From: Demequina iriomotensis
Lineage (GTDB): Bacteria > Actinomycetota > Actinomycetes > Actinomycetales > Demequinaceae
Assembly: GCF_000971395.1 (NCBI RefSeq)
Contig: NZ_BBME01000009.1
Location: 671,730 to 735,729 of the forward strand
Direction: 5' to 3'
Length of the DNA: 64,000 nucleotides
The notes beneath the pieces were generated by a model. The model was not told the DNA's origin. It saw only the letters and a list, made by a program, of their open reading frames with translations, and did no database searches. The position numbers and the translations under genes are program-made. This document shows, piece after piece, positions 34,789 to 42,251 of this stretch (positions are counted from its first letter, which is position 1; the number at the start of each line of letters is the position of its first letter).

Positions 34789-35772
34789 GTGACCACGCTC
34801 ACGCATCGTCCCCGCATCGCCCTCTCGCTCGGCAGCGGGGGAGCCCGCGGCTACGCCCACATCGGCGTCATCGACGAGATCGAGTCGCGCGGCTGGGAGG
34901 TCGCGGGCGTCGCCGGGACCTCGATGGGCGCGCTCGTGGGCGGCCTGTACGCCGCCGGCGGCCTCGCGGAGTACCGCGAGTGGGCGGAGGCGCTCACGCG
35001 GCGCGAGGTGCTGCGCATGATGGATCCGGCGTTCAAGGGGGCGGGCGCCATCCGGGCCGACCGCGTGATGCGCCGGATCGACGAGATCCTCGCCGGGAGG
35101 CGCATCGAGGACCTCCCGCTGCCGTACACGGCGGTCGCGACCGACCTGCTCTCGCAGTCGGAGGTGTGGTTCACGGAGGGTCCCGTCGTCGACGCCATCC
35201 GCGCCTCCATCGCCATCCCGATGGTCATCACGCCCGTGCGCCGCGACGGTCGGCTGCTCGCGGACGGCGGGATCCTCAACCCCGTGCCCGTGGTGCCGCT
35301 CGCGTCGGTGCGCGCGGACGCGACCATCGCCGTCAACCTCGCGGGCAACGCGCGCCCCGACAACGCGCCGCTGCCGCCGTCGGAGCCGGGCGAGCCGCTC
35401 ATGCGCCTGCCCCGCCTGCGCCTGCCGGCCGTCCACGTCGCCGAGCCGCGCCTCATGAGCATGATCGCGCAGCGCCTGCGGGCGCGTGGCGAGGACGGGG
35501 ACGATGCGGCGATCGAGCCGGCGGACCCGGTCGCCGCGGCGACCGCCGAGCCTCCCGAGATCAGCACGCTCGACGTCATCGACCGCTCGCTGCAGACGCT
35601 CCAGAACACCGTCCAGCGCTACCGCCTCGCGGGGTACCCGCCCGACGTCATGGTCGACGTCCCGGCGGACTCATGCGGCGTGCTCGACTTCCACCGCGCC
35701 GCCGAGATGATCGACCTGGGCCGCGCCCTCGCACGCGAGGCGTTCGACGCCTGGGACGGTGCGCCGCGCTAG
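34789..35772 (+). CDS. Patatin-like phospholipase (RssA-like)
   Basis: 327 residues from a leaderless GTG (TAGCCT six bases upstream). Patatin features are clear: glycine-rich oxyanion loop GSGGARG (15-21), nucleophile elbow GTSMG with Ser 45, and catalytic Asp in LADGG (Asp 159). These make it a Ser-Asp dyad lipid acyl hydrolase, cytoplasmic or membrane-associated, most like the RssA/NTE family. The C-terminal 80 residues are a charged extension with an Ala/Asp-rich segment. The natural lipid substrate is unknown. Confidence 0.88.
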   Translation: MTTLTHRPRIALSLGSGGARGYAHIGVIDEIESRGWEVAGVAGTSMGALVGGLYAAGGLAEYREWAEALTRREVLRMMDPAFKGAGAIRADRVMRRIDEILAGRRIEDLPLPYTAVATDLLSQSEVWFTEGPVVDAIRASIAIPMVITPVRRDGRLLADGGILNPVPVVPLASVRADATIAVNLAGNARPDNAPLPPSEPGEPLMRLPRLRLPAVHVAEPRLMSMIAQRLRARGEDGDDAAIEPADPVAAATAEPPEISTLDVIDRSLQTLQNTVQRYRLAGYPPDVMVDVPADSCGVLDFHRAAEMIDLGRALAREAFDAWDGAPR

Positions 35773-35860
35773 CGCGGACCGCGCAGGTCCGGGCCGGGTC
35801 TAGCATGGCCTGCGGCCCGGCCGCGCACGCGCCGGCGACCGCGCCTTGGGAGGCACCCGC

Positions 35861-37303
35861 GTGACCCACGCCATCCCCGTCCGCTCCGGCTGGCTGCACG
35901 GCCGCACGGCGCTGCTGCTCGCCTTCGCGTTCTCCGTCATGGCGGATCCCGTGTCCTCCGTCGCGTACGCGATCGAGGCGGCGCTGCGCGCGCTCGACGG
36001 CAACCTCGCCCTGCTGTTCCCCGCGATGGCCGCGGTGGTCGCCGTCGTGGGCCTCGTGGTCGCCTCGTACCACCAGCTGGTCGCGCGCTTCCCGGAGGGC
36101 GGCGGCTCGGCCGCGGCCGCCGGCGGCGCGTTCGGCGAGGGGTTCTCGTTCATCCCGATGGGCGCGCTCGTCGTCGACTTCGTGCTCACCATCGCGATCT
36201 CGGTGTCCGCCGGGTCCTCCGCGATCATCAGCTACGTGCCGTCGCTCGCACCGTACCGCCTGCTGCTCGCGCTCATCCTGCTGCTCGTGGTCGCCGGGCT
36301 GATGTGGTTCGGTCACCTCGGTCGCGCCGTGTTCGCGCTGCTCACGGTCGTGTTCATCGTGGTCGCCGTCGCGGTGCTGCTGCCGGTGCCCGGCATGCCC
36401 GCGGTCGAGCCGCAGCCGATCGAGGGCCTCACGCACGGCGCGCCGCTGGCCGTCGCGCTCGCCTTCCCCGTCGCCATGGCGCTCGCGACCGGCATCGAGG
36501 CGCCGTCCTCCGCGATCGCGCAGCTGGCGCAGCTCGACGATGCGGGCCGGCGCAGCTTCGGGCGCTGGGCCCTGTGGCTCACGCTCGGCATCGTCGGCAC
36601 CCTCACGCTCGCGATCACCCTCGCCGTGGTCCGCCTGGGCCTGCCCGTGCCCCACGAGGACACCACGCTGGTCGCGGAGCTGGCACGCGCCGCCGACGGC
36701 CACGCGCTCTTCGCCGCGTTCCAGGCGACCACCGCGCTGCTGCTGCTGTCCGCCGCCTCGTCCTCGTTCCAGGCCGGGCCCGGCCTGCTCAAGGCGCTCG
36801 CGCGGTCCGAGCACGGCGAGTCCCGCCACGGCGTCCTCCCCGCAGTCCTGGGGCGCACCAACGCGCACCACGTGCCGATGGTGGGCGTCGGCGTCTTCCT
36901 CGCGGCCTCGGCGGCGGTGGTGACGCTCGCGGGTGCCCGCGACCAGAGCCTCGTGCTGTTCTACGCGGTGTCCGTCTTCGTGAGCTTCCTCATGGGCCTG
37001 ATCGCGATGGCCAGGTTCTCGCACCACGATCGCCGCCCCTTCTGGGTCGCGCTCAACGTGATCGCGGCCGTCGCGGTCGGCTTCACGCTCATCGCGAACC
37101 TCATGCGGCCCGCCGCGATCGGCTCGCTCGCCGCGACCGGGATCGTCGCCGGCGGGCTCTATCTCGCGTGGGTGCGCGCGGGACGCCCGCGCGGCGCCGC
37201 GCTCGCGGTCGCCGAGTCGGAGGCGGGGCACGATCTCGGCGAGGACGCCTCGGCGCCCGTCGCCGACGCGCCGATCGCGACCCCGCCAGAGCCACGGAGC
37301 TGA
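35861..37303 (+). CDS. APC-family amino-acid permease (first of two)
   Basis: 480 residues; the GTG at 35861 is preceded by GGGAGG at SD distance. About 12 membrane helices are predicted, starting at residue 15. An early segment, MADPVSSVAYAIEAALRAL, includes the unwound helix-1 region that holds substrate in APC transporters. The hydrophilic C-terminus is acidic. The family usually imports amino acids or amines with protons; the substrate cannot be assigned. The next permease starts three bases after its stop. Confidence 0.82.
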   Translation: MTHAIPVRSGWLHGRTALLLAFAFSVMADPVSSVAYAIEAALRALDGNLALLFPAMAAVVAVVGLVVASYHQLVARFPEGGGSAAAAGGAFGEGFSFIPMGALVVDFVLTIAISVSAGSSAIISYVPSLAPYRLLLALILLLVVAGLMWFGHLGRAVFALLTVVFIVVAVAVLLPVPGMPAVEPQPIEGLTHGAPLAVALAFPVAMALATGIEAPSSAIAQLAQLDDAGRRSFGRWALWLTLGIVGTLTLAITLAVVRLGLPVPHEDTTLVAELARAADGHALFAAFQATTALLLLSAASSSFQAGPGLLKALARSEHGESRHGVLPAVLGRTNAHHVPMVGVGVFLAASAAVVTLAGARDQSLVLFYAVSVFVSFLMGLIAMARFSHHDRRPFWVALNVIAAVAVGFTLIANLMRPAAIGSLAATGIVAGGLYLAWVRAGRPRGAALAVAESEAGHDLGEDASAPVADAPIATPPEPRS

Positions 37304-37305
37304 CG

Positions 37306-38526
37306 ATGCGCCGGCGCGTGGGTCTCGTGGGCGCCACCGCCATCGGCGTCGGCTCCATGCTGGGCGCCGGGGTCTTCGTGGTGTGGGGCCCCGCCTACGC
37401 CGCGGCCGGGGACGCCCTCGCGTGGGCCGTGCTCCTCGCCGGGGTGGTCGCCGCGCTCAACGCCGGATCGACCGCGCAGCTCGCGGCCGTGCACCCGGTG
37501 GCCGGCGGCGCGTACTCGTTCGGTCGCGCCGAGCTCGGGCCGTGGCCGGGGTTCGTGGCGGGCATCGGCTTCGTCGTCGGCAAGACCGCCTCGATCGCGG
37601 CGATCGCGCTCGCCGCGGGGGGCTACCTGTGGCCGGGCCACGCCGCGTGGGTCGCGACCGCGGCGATCGCGGCCTCGTGGGCGCTGAACTCGCGGGGGAT
37701 CACGCGCACGTCCGCGGCGTCCGTGGTGCTCGCCTCCGCCGTCGTCGGGGTGCTCGTGGCGGCCGTCGTCGCGCTCGCGGGTGCGGAGCCGACTCCCGTG
37801 GCGACCTTCGGATGGAGCACGGCATGGGGCGACGCGCGGGCCGTCGCCCAGGCGGCGGCGCTGGTGTTCTTCGCCTTCGCCGGCTACGCGCGGATCGCGA
37901 CGCTGGGCGAGGAGGTGCGCGAGCCCGCCCGGACCATCCCCCGCGCCATCGCCGTCGCGCTCGCGGTCGCGGGGGTCCTCTACGGCGCCCTCGCGCTCGT
38001 GCTGCCCCGGGTGCTCGGCCCCGCGCTCGCCGACTCGACCGCGCCCGTCGCCGATGCGGTGGCCGGCACCTGGCTGCCGGCCGCCGTGGTGACCGCCGCC
38101 GCGGTGGCGGCCGCCGCGGGATCGCTCCTGGCGCTCACCGCGGGTGTGGGGCGCACCGCGATGGCGATGGCGCGCGAGGGCGACCTGCCCCGTGCCCTGG
38201 CGCGGCTCGACTCGCGGGAGGTGCCCGCGCTCGCGGAGGGTGCGGCGTGCCTCGCGGCCGTCGCGCTCGTGTGGGCGGGAGGCCTGCCGCTCGCGATCGC
38301 GATGTCCTCCTTCGCAGTGCTGCTCTACTACGCCGTCGCCAACGCCGCGGCGTGGCGAGCCGCGGGCGCGGGTCGGACCGGGGGGTGGCGGATGCCGCGC
38401 GCGCTGTCCGCCGCGGGTGCGCTCGCGTGCGTCGCGCTTATGGCGTCTCTGCCGTGGGTCGCGATCGGCGCCGCGGCGGCGCTGCTCGCGCTGCTCGCGC
38501 TCGGCCGCGCCCTGCTGCGCCGCTGA
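37306..38526 (+). CDS. APC-family amino-acid permease (second of two)
   Basis: 406 residues from the ATG at 37306, with GGAG six bases upstream. It begins with GATAIGVGSMLGAGVFVVWGPA, the classic helix-1 motif of the APC superfamily (GIGSMIGAGIF-like), and shows about 11-12 membrane helices and KTASIAAIALAAGGY in helix 3. It is shorter than its upstream neighbour and clearly divergent from it, so the two are not a recent duplication. The pair may be a heteromeric or functionally linked set. It converges with crcB across only 13 bases. Confidence 0.88.
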   Translation: MRRRVGLVGATAIGVGSMLGAGVFVVWGPAYAAAGDALAWAVLLAGVVAALNAGSTAQLAAVHPVAGGAYSFGRAELGPWPGFVAGIGFVVGKTASIAAIALAAGGYLWPGHAAWVATAAIAASWALNSRGITRTSAASVVLASAVVGVLVAAVVALAGAEPTPVATFGWSTAWGDARAVAQAAALVFFAFAGYARIATLGEEVREPARTIPRAIAVALAVAGVLYGALALVLPRVLGPALADSTAPVADAVAGTWLPAAVVTAAAVAAAAGSLLALTAGVGRTAMAMAREGDLPRALARLDSREVPALAEGAACLAAVALVWAGGLPLAIAMSSFAVLLYYAVANAAAWRAAGAGRTGGWRMPRALSAAGALACVALMASLPWVAIGAAAALLALLALGRALLRR

Positions 38527-38539
38527 GCGGCGGCGGGGC

Positions 38540-38911
38540 TCAGGCGAAGGCGGACGTCACGGCGTAGCCCGCCGCCGCGGCGGCGAGGCCCAGCGCCGCG
38601 GTCGAGGCCACGTAGCCCATGACCGCGCCCCGGCGGCCGTCCTTGGCAAGCACGACCACGTCGACGGCGAGCGAGGAGAACGTCGACAGCCCTCCCGCGA
38701 CCCCCGTGCCCAGGGCGAACGTCCATGCGGGGGACAGGAGCGCATCGTCCCCCGCGGCGAGGACCGCGCCCAGGACCGCCGAGCCCAGCACGTTCGCGAG
38801 GATCGTGGGCCACGGGAAGGCCTTGCGCGTGTCGAGCCAGCCGAGGGAGAAGCGCACGCATGCGCCGAGCCCGCAGCCGAGGATCGCGGCCGCGTAGGCC
38901 CACGCGCTCAC
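38540..38911 (-). CDS. crcB: Fluoride channel CrcB/Fluc, second subunit
   Basis: 123 residues, four membrane helices. Family signatures are present: ACVRFSLGWL in helix 1, PTILANVLGSAVLG in helix 2 and GGLSTFSSLAVDVV in helix 3, which holds the Phe residues of the fluoride path. Fluc channels are antiparallel dimers that export fluoride. This gene overlaps the preceding crcB by ATGA, so the two products probably form a heterodimer. No fluoride riboswitch was recognised upstream of the operon. Confidence 0.93.
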   Translation of the reverse strand: MSAWAYAAAILGCGLGACVRFSLGWLDTRKAFPWPTILANVLGSAVLGAVLAAGDDALLSPAWTFALGTGVAGGLSTFSSLAVDVVVLAKDGRRGAVMGYVASTAALGLAAAAAGYAVTSAFA

Positions 38912-39321
38912 TCGTTCTCCTCCGCGAACACGGCGGCCTCGTCAAGCGCCGACGGCGGCCGGTCGCCCAGCCACCAGCCGAGCCATGCGGAGGCGACCGC
39001 GGCGGCCATGGTCGCGACCAGGACGCCGATCGCGACGTCGAGCGGCGCGTCCGTGGACCAGGCGAGGCACGCGATCGACGAGAACGTGGTGAATCCGCCC
39101 AGCAGGCCGGGACCGATGGCGGGGAACAGCGCCCACGGTCCCCGGGCCTGGGTGCGCGCGACGGCCCACGCGAGCACCAGCGAGCCGACCGCGTTGATGA
39201 GGATCAGGTCCCACGGGACGGGCCCCGCGGTCTCGGGGAAGGCCTCCGACAGGCCGATGCGCAGCGCGCCGCCCGCCGCGCCGCCGACCAGGACCAGGCC
39301 CAGCTGTGCGGCTCGCGTCAC
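38908..39321 (-). CDS. crcB: Fluoride channel CrcB/Fluc, first subunit
   Basis: 137 residues from the GTG at 39321 that overlaps the DUF2505 stop (GTGA). Helix 1 has GGALRIGLSEAF, helix 2 LILINAVGSLVLAW and helix 3 GGFTTFSSIACLAWS, all typical of Fluc. The C-terminus is acidic (AAVFAEENE). With the coupled second crcB it should form an antiparallel heterodimeric fluoride channel. The longer reading frame extending upstream is out of frame with the real DUF2505 gene and is discarded. Confidence 0.92.
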   Translation of the reverse strand: MTRAAQLGLVLVGGAAGGALRIGLSEAFPETAGPVPWDLILINAVGSLVLAWAVARTQARGPWALFPAIGPGLLGGFTTFSSIACLAWSTDAPLDVAIGVLVATMAAAVASAWLGWWLGDRPPSALDEAAVFAEENE

Positions 39322-39809
39322 CGCGCGAGCCACGCGTCGGCGGCCTCGAGCTGCGCGGCGAGCGCCTTCTGGACGGCCTCCCCGACCGCCTTCTCGATCA
39401 TCGCCCCGAACAGCGGGACGTGGGCGACCACGTCGCCCGTCGCGAGCAGGTCCGTCGCGTCGCCGTCCGGGGTGATCCCGATCGCCCCCGCGACGTGGCC
39501 CGGGGCGCCCGCGATCTCGACCGCGAAGGTGCCCACGTGGTCGGCGCCGCCCGGCGGCTCCCACACCTCGGTGTAGGTGACCGCGAGCTCGCGGCCCACG
39601 AGCGCGCGGAACTCGGACGGGATGGACGTGGTCGGCACGTCGGCGCGCAGCATGACGGCGCGCGAGCCGTCCTCGCGCAGGTCGACGTCGACCTCGTGCG
39701 CCTCGGTGCCCATGGCCTCCGCGCGGGCGCGGCCGAACTCGGTCGACGTGAGCATCGTCCAGACGTCCTCGATCGAGGCGTCGAAGCGGTGCGTGTGCGT
39801 GATCTTCAC
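39318..39809 (-). CDS. DUF2505 SRPBCC-fold protein
   Basis: 163 residues from a GTG with AGGGGG upstream and a TAGCCT -10 box further up. It has the DUF2505 pattern of a START/SRPBCC hydrophobic-pocket fold: VKITHTHRFDASIEDVW at the start, then alternating strands and a C-terminal helix (EKAVGEAVQKALAAQLEAAD). Members may bind lipids or other hydrophobic ligands; function unknown. Translational overlap with two crcB genes is unexpected and may be historical. It is divergent from pdtaS. Confidence 0.82.
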   Translation of the reverse strand: MKITHTHRFDASIEDVWTMLTSTEFGRARAEAMGTEAHEVDVDLREDGSRAVMLRADVPTTSIPSEFRALVGRELAVTYTEVWEPPGGADHVGTFAVEIAGAPGHVAGAIGITPDGDATDLLATGDVVAHVPLFGAMIEKAVGEAVQKALAAQLEAADAWLAR

Positions 39810-39855
39810 CGGTGGAACCCCCTGCGCTCAGGCTAGCGCGCCCGCGGGACGGCTC

Positions 39856-39861
39856 TAGGCT
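39856..39861 (+). promoter_or_regulatory. -10 box of the pdtaS gene
   Basis: TAGGCT lies seven bases before the GTG at 39869, with no ribosome site; leaderless start inferred. Confidence 0.5.
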
Positions 39862-39868
39862 TGTCCCC

Positions 39869-41332
39869 GTGGCAACCCTGCGCGACACCATCGAGGAGTA
39901 CGGCCCCATCACGGATGCGGAGGCCGAGTGGCTCGCGCTGCTGGTCGCCGACTGGCAGATCATCGCGGACCTGTCCTTCGCCGACCTGGTGATGTGGCGC
40001 GAGGACGGCGAGGGCTTCGTCGCGGTCGCGCAGTGCCGCCCGTCGACCGGGCCCACGGTCCACCTGGACGATGTGGTGGGCACCCACGCGCCCGGCGGCA
40101 GGGTCGCTCATCTGCGCCGCGCGCTCGAGGAGGGCGGCATCGTCGGCTCGCGCGAGCCGCGCTGGGACGAGACCTACGCGGTCCGCGAGGACGCGCTGCC
40201 CGTCGTCATGGAGGGCCGCCCGATCGCGGTGGTGACGCGCGAGGTGTCGCAGGCCGTGTCGCGCTCGTCGAGCCGCCTCGAGCTCAACTACAAGGGCGCG
40301 GCCGACGACCTGCTGCGGATGGTGACGCGCGGCGAGTTCCCCATGCACACGTCGATCACGGGCCCGCGCCGCGGCGCGCCCCGCGTGGGCGACGGGGTGC
40401 TGCGCCTCGACGCCGTGGGGCACGTCACGTACGCGTCGCCCAACGCGTTGTCGTGCTTCCACCGCCTGGGCGTCCACGGCTCGCTCATGAACAAGTCGCT
40501 GCCGCGCGTCACGAGCGAGCTGCTCGAGGATCAGGGCGTGGTCGACGAGACGCTCGCCATGGTGGTCGCGGGCCGCGCCGCGTGGCGCACCGACCTCGAG
40601 GCCAACGGCGCGGTGCTGTCGCTGCGCGCGATCCCGGTCACCGAGCACGGCGCGCGCGTCGGCGCGGTGCTGCTGTGCCGCGACGTCTCCGATGTGCGAC
40701 GGCGCGAGCGCGAGCTGGTGACCAAGGACGCGACCATCCGCGAGATCCACCACCGGGTGAAGAACAACCTGCAGACGGTCGCCGCGCTGCTGCGCCTGCA
40801 GTCGCGGCGCGTCGAGGCGCCCGAGGCCAAGGAGGCGCTCGCCGAGGCGATGCGCCGCGTCGCCACGATCGCGCTGGTGCACGAGACCCTGTCGGGGACC
40901 CTCGACGAGCTGGTCAACTTCGACGAGCTGGTGTCGCGCTCGATCCGCATGGCCGCGGACGTCGCGTCGCCCGACACCCAGGTGCGCATCGTCAACACCG
41001 GCGAGTTCGGGCTCATCCCCGCGCAGTACGCGTCCTCGCTCGCCCTCGTGGTGACCGAGCTCATCACCAACGCGGTCGAGCACGGCTTCGAGGGCCGCGC
41101 GCAGGGCACCATCACCGTCACCGCGCAGCGCGACGGCCGCACGCTGCGGGTGAGCATCGAGGACGACGGCGTGGGCATCGAGGGCGAGCCCTCGGGGCTC
41201 GGCTCGCAGATCGTGCGCACGCTGGTGCAGAACGAGCTGCGCGGCACCATCGACTGGCGCAAGGTCGAGTCCGGCTCCGTGGTCGACCTTCACGGGAGCG
41301 TCGAGGAGCGGGTGTCCGACCCGCGCCTGTGA
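39869..41332 (+). CDS. pdtaS: PdtaS-type cytosolic sensor histidine kinase
   Basis: 487 residues, no membrane helix. Residues about 5-150 form the GAF-like sensor; about 175-280 form a PAS-like domain (RLDAVGHVTYASPNALSCFHRLG). The HisKA_2 box TIREIHHRVKNNLQTVAALLRLQ carries the phospho-acceptor His 294. A HATPase_c domain follows (VTELITNAVEHGF, DDGVGI, GLGSQIV). PdtaS works with the antitermination regulator PdtaR to sense nitric oxide, copper or other stress in mycobacteria. whiB1 lies convergently just downstream, the same neighbourhood as Rv3219-Rv3220c. pdtaR is not in the window. Confidence 0.9.
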   Translation: MATLRDTIEEYGPITDAEAEWLALLVADWQIIADLSFADLVMWREDGEGFVAVAQCRPSTGPTVHLDDVVGTHAPGGRVAHLRRALEEGGIVGSREPRWDETYAVREDALPVVMEGRPIAVVTREVSQAVSRSSSRLELNYKGAADDLLRMVTRGEFPMHTSITGPRRGAPRVGDGVLRLDAVGHVTYASPNALSCFHRLGVHGSLMNKSLPRVTSELLEDQGVVDETLAMVVAGRAAWRTDLEANGAVLSLRAIPVTEHGARVGAVLLCRDVSDVRRRERELVTKDATIREIHHRVKNNLQTVAALLRLQSRRVEAPEAKEALAEAMRRVATIALVHETLSGTLDELVNFDELVSRSIRMAADVASPDTQVRIVNTGEFGLIPAQYASSLALVVTELITNAVEHGFEGRAQGTITVTAQRDGRTLRVSIEDDGVGIEGEPSGLGSQIVRTLVQNELRGTIDWRKVESGSVVDLHGSVEERVSDPRL

Positions 41333-41354
41333 CGCGCGCGGCTCCACGCAGCAG

Positions 41355-41387
41355 TCAGCCCCGCCCGGCGCTGCCGGACGGGGCTGA
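41355..41387. terminator. Bidirectional terminator between pdtaS and whiB1
   Basis: TCAGCCCCGCCCGGC (41355-41369) pairs with 41373-41387 with one mismatch around a 3-base loop, between the convergent pdtaS and whiB1 genes. Confidence 0.8.
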
Positions 41388-41413
41388 TGCATGGGCGGCG
41401 CGGCCGCCGACGG

Positions 41414-41668
41414 TTACTTCGCGGCGCGGCGGGCGCGAGCGGCGCGGCGCTTGAGCGAACGGCGCTCGTCCTCGGACAGGCCGCCCCAGACGCCGGAGTC
41501 CTGGTTGTGCTCCATCGCCCACTGCAGGCACGTGTCGCGCACGGTGCACCGCTGGCAGACGGTCTTCGCCTTCTCGATCTGCATGAGGGCGGGGCCGGTG
41601 TTGCCGACCGGGAAGAAGAGCTCGGGGTCATCGACTTCGAGGCATGCTGCGCTGCTGCGCCAATCCAT
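41414..41668 (-). CDS. whiB1: WhiB1 iron-sulfur transcription factor
   Basis: 84 residues. Four cysteines at 9, 38, 41 and 47 form the C-x28-C-x2-C-x5-C cluster site. The GVWGG turn and the basic tail LKRRAARARRAAK bind DNA. The start MDWRSSAACLEVDDPELFFPVG closely resembles mycobacterial WhiB1, a [4Fe-4S] protein that binds the primary sigma factor and senses nitric oxide. A TAGGAGA ribosome site lies six bases upstream. The 169 bases between it and the next divergent gene (41669-41837) hold its leader and promoter, with repeated TATCCCC segments. Confidence 0.95.
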   Translation of the reverse strand: MDWRSSAACLEVDDPELFFPVGNTGPALMQIEKAKTVCQRCTVRDTCLQWAMEHNQDSGVWGGLSEDERRSLKRRAARARRAAK

Positions 41669-41837
41669 GGGGTCTCCTAGGGGGATAGCGGGGATAGCAT
41701 GGCGCGACGGGACCCACAGGGGTGAAGGGGTTTCGTCGCGCCGTCGCGTTTCGACTTCCTTAAGATTCGCACAAGTAACGAGAATGTTTCAAGAGGTGTT
41801 TTCTGTGGGTTCGCTGGGAAGCGCCGATCGGGGGGTC

Positions 41838-42251
41838 ATGAACGGCGATCGCAAGGGCCCCAGGTCCCATCCCGACGAGGCTTCGGCGAGCCCGTGGCGC
41901 ACCGCGGCGGCGGTCGGCATCGGCGTCGAGGCGCTCGCGCTGGGCGTGTACGCCGTCGCGTACGGGCTCCATGCGACGGCGCTGCCCGAGCCCGCCTTCG
42001 CGATCGGGCTGGCGTGCTTCTACGGGCTCGTCGCGTTCGGGCTGGGCGCGGTCGCGCGCGCGTTCCGTCGCGGCGCGCGCTGGGCGGTCACCGCCTCTCT
42101 CACGTGGCAGGCGCTGCTCGCGCTCGCCGGGATCAATCTCACCGGGGTCCGCCCGGGCTACGGTGCCGCCCTGGCCGCGGTCGCGGTCGCCGTCGGCGTG
42201 CTCGTGCTGCTCGGCGGGCGCGCCGCGCTACGCGCACCGCGCGACGCCTGA
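41838..42251 (+). CDS. Small integral membrane protein
   Basis: 137 residues with four predicted membrane helices (about 22-42, 48-70, 78-97 and 104-125) and a short charged N-terminus. No family recognised. Similar four-helix proteins often accompany whiB1 in actinobacteria, but this is only a loose impression. The ATG at 41838 is the most reasonable start; an ATG at 41784 would add 18 residues without clearer support. The 3' end overlaps the convergent EssC-like gene by 24 bases. Confidence 0.55.
   Translation: MNGDRKGPRSHPDEASASPWRTAAAVGIGVEALALGVYAVAYGLHATALPEPAFAIGLACFYGLVAFGLGAVARAFRRGARWAVTASLTWQALLALAGINLTGVRPGYGAALAAVAVAVGVLVLLGGRAALRAPRDA

Noticed and set aside
35861..38526. Tandem APC permeases as a recent duplication
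   Set aside because: Lengths (480 and 406 residues) and helix-1 motifs differ strongly; they are distant members of the same superfamily.
38912..39868. Fluoride riboswitch upstream of the crcB operon
   Set aside because: No crcB-motif core could be recognised before the DUF2505 or crcB starts by eye; a covariance-model search would settle it.
38912..40083. 391-residue extension of the first crcB frame upstream through the DUF2505 gene
   Set aside because: The DUF2505 frame has family identity and a promoter, and the GTGA overlap at 39318-39321 gives a natural crcB start.
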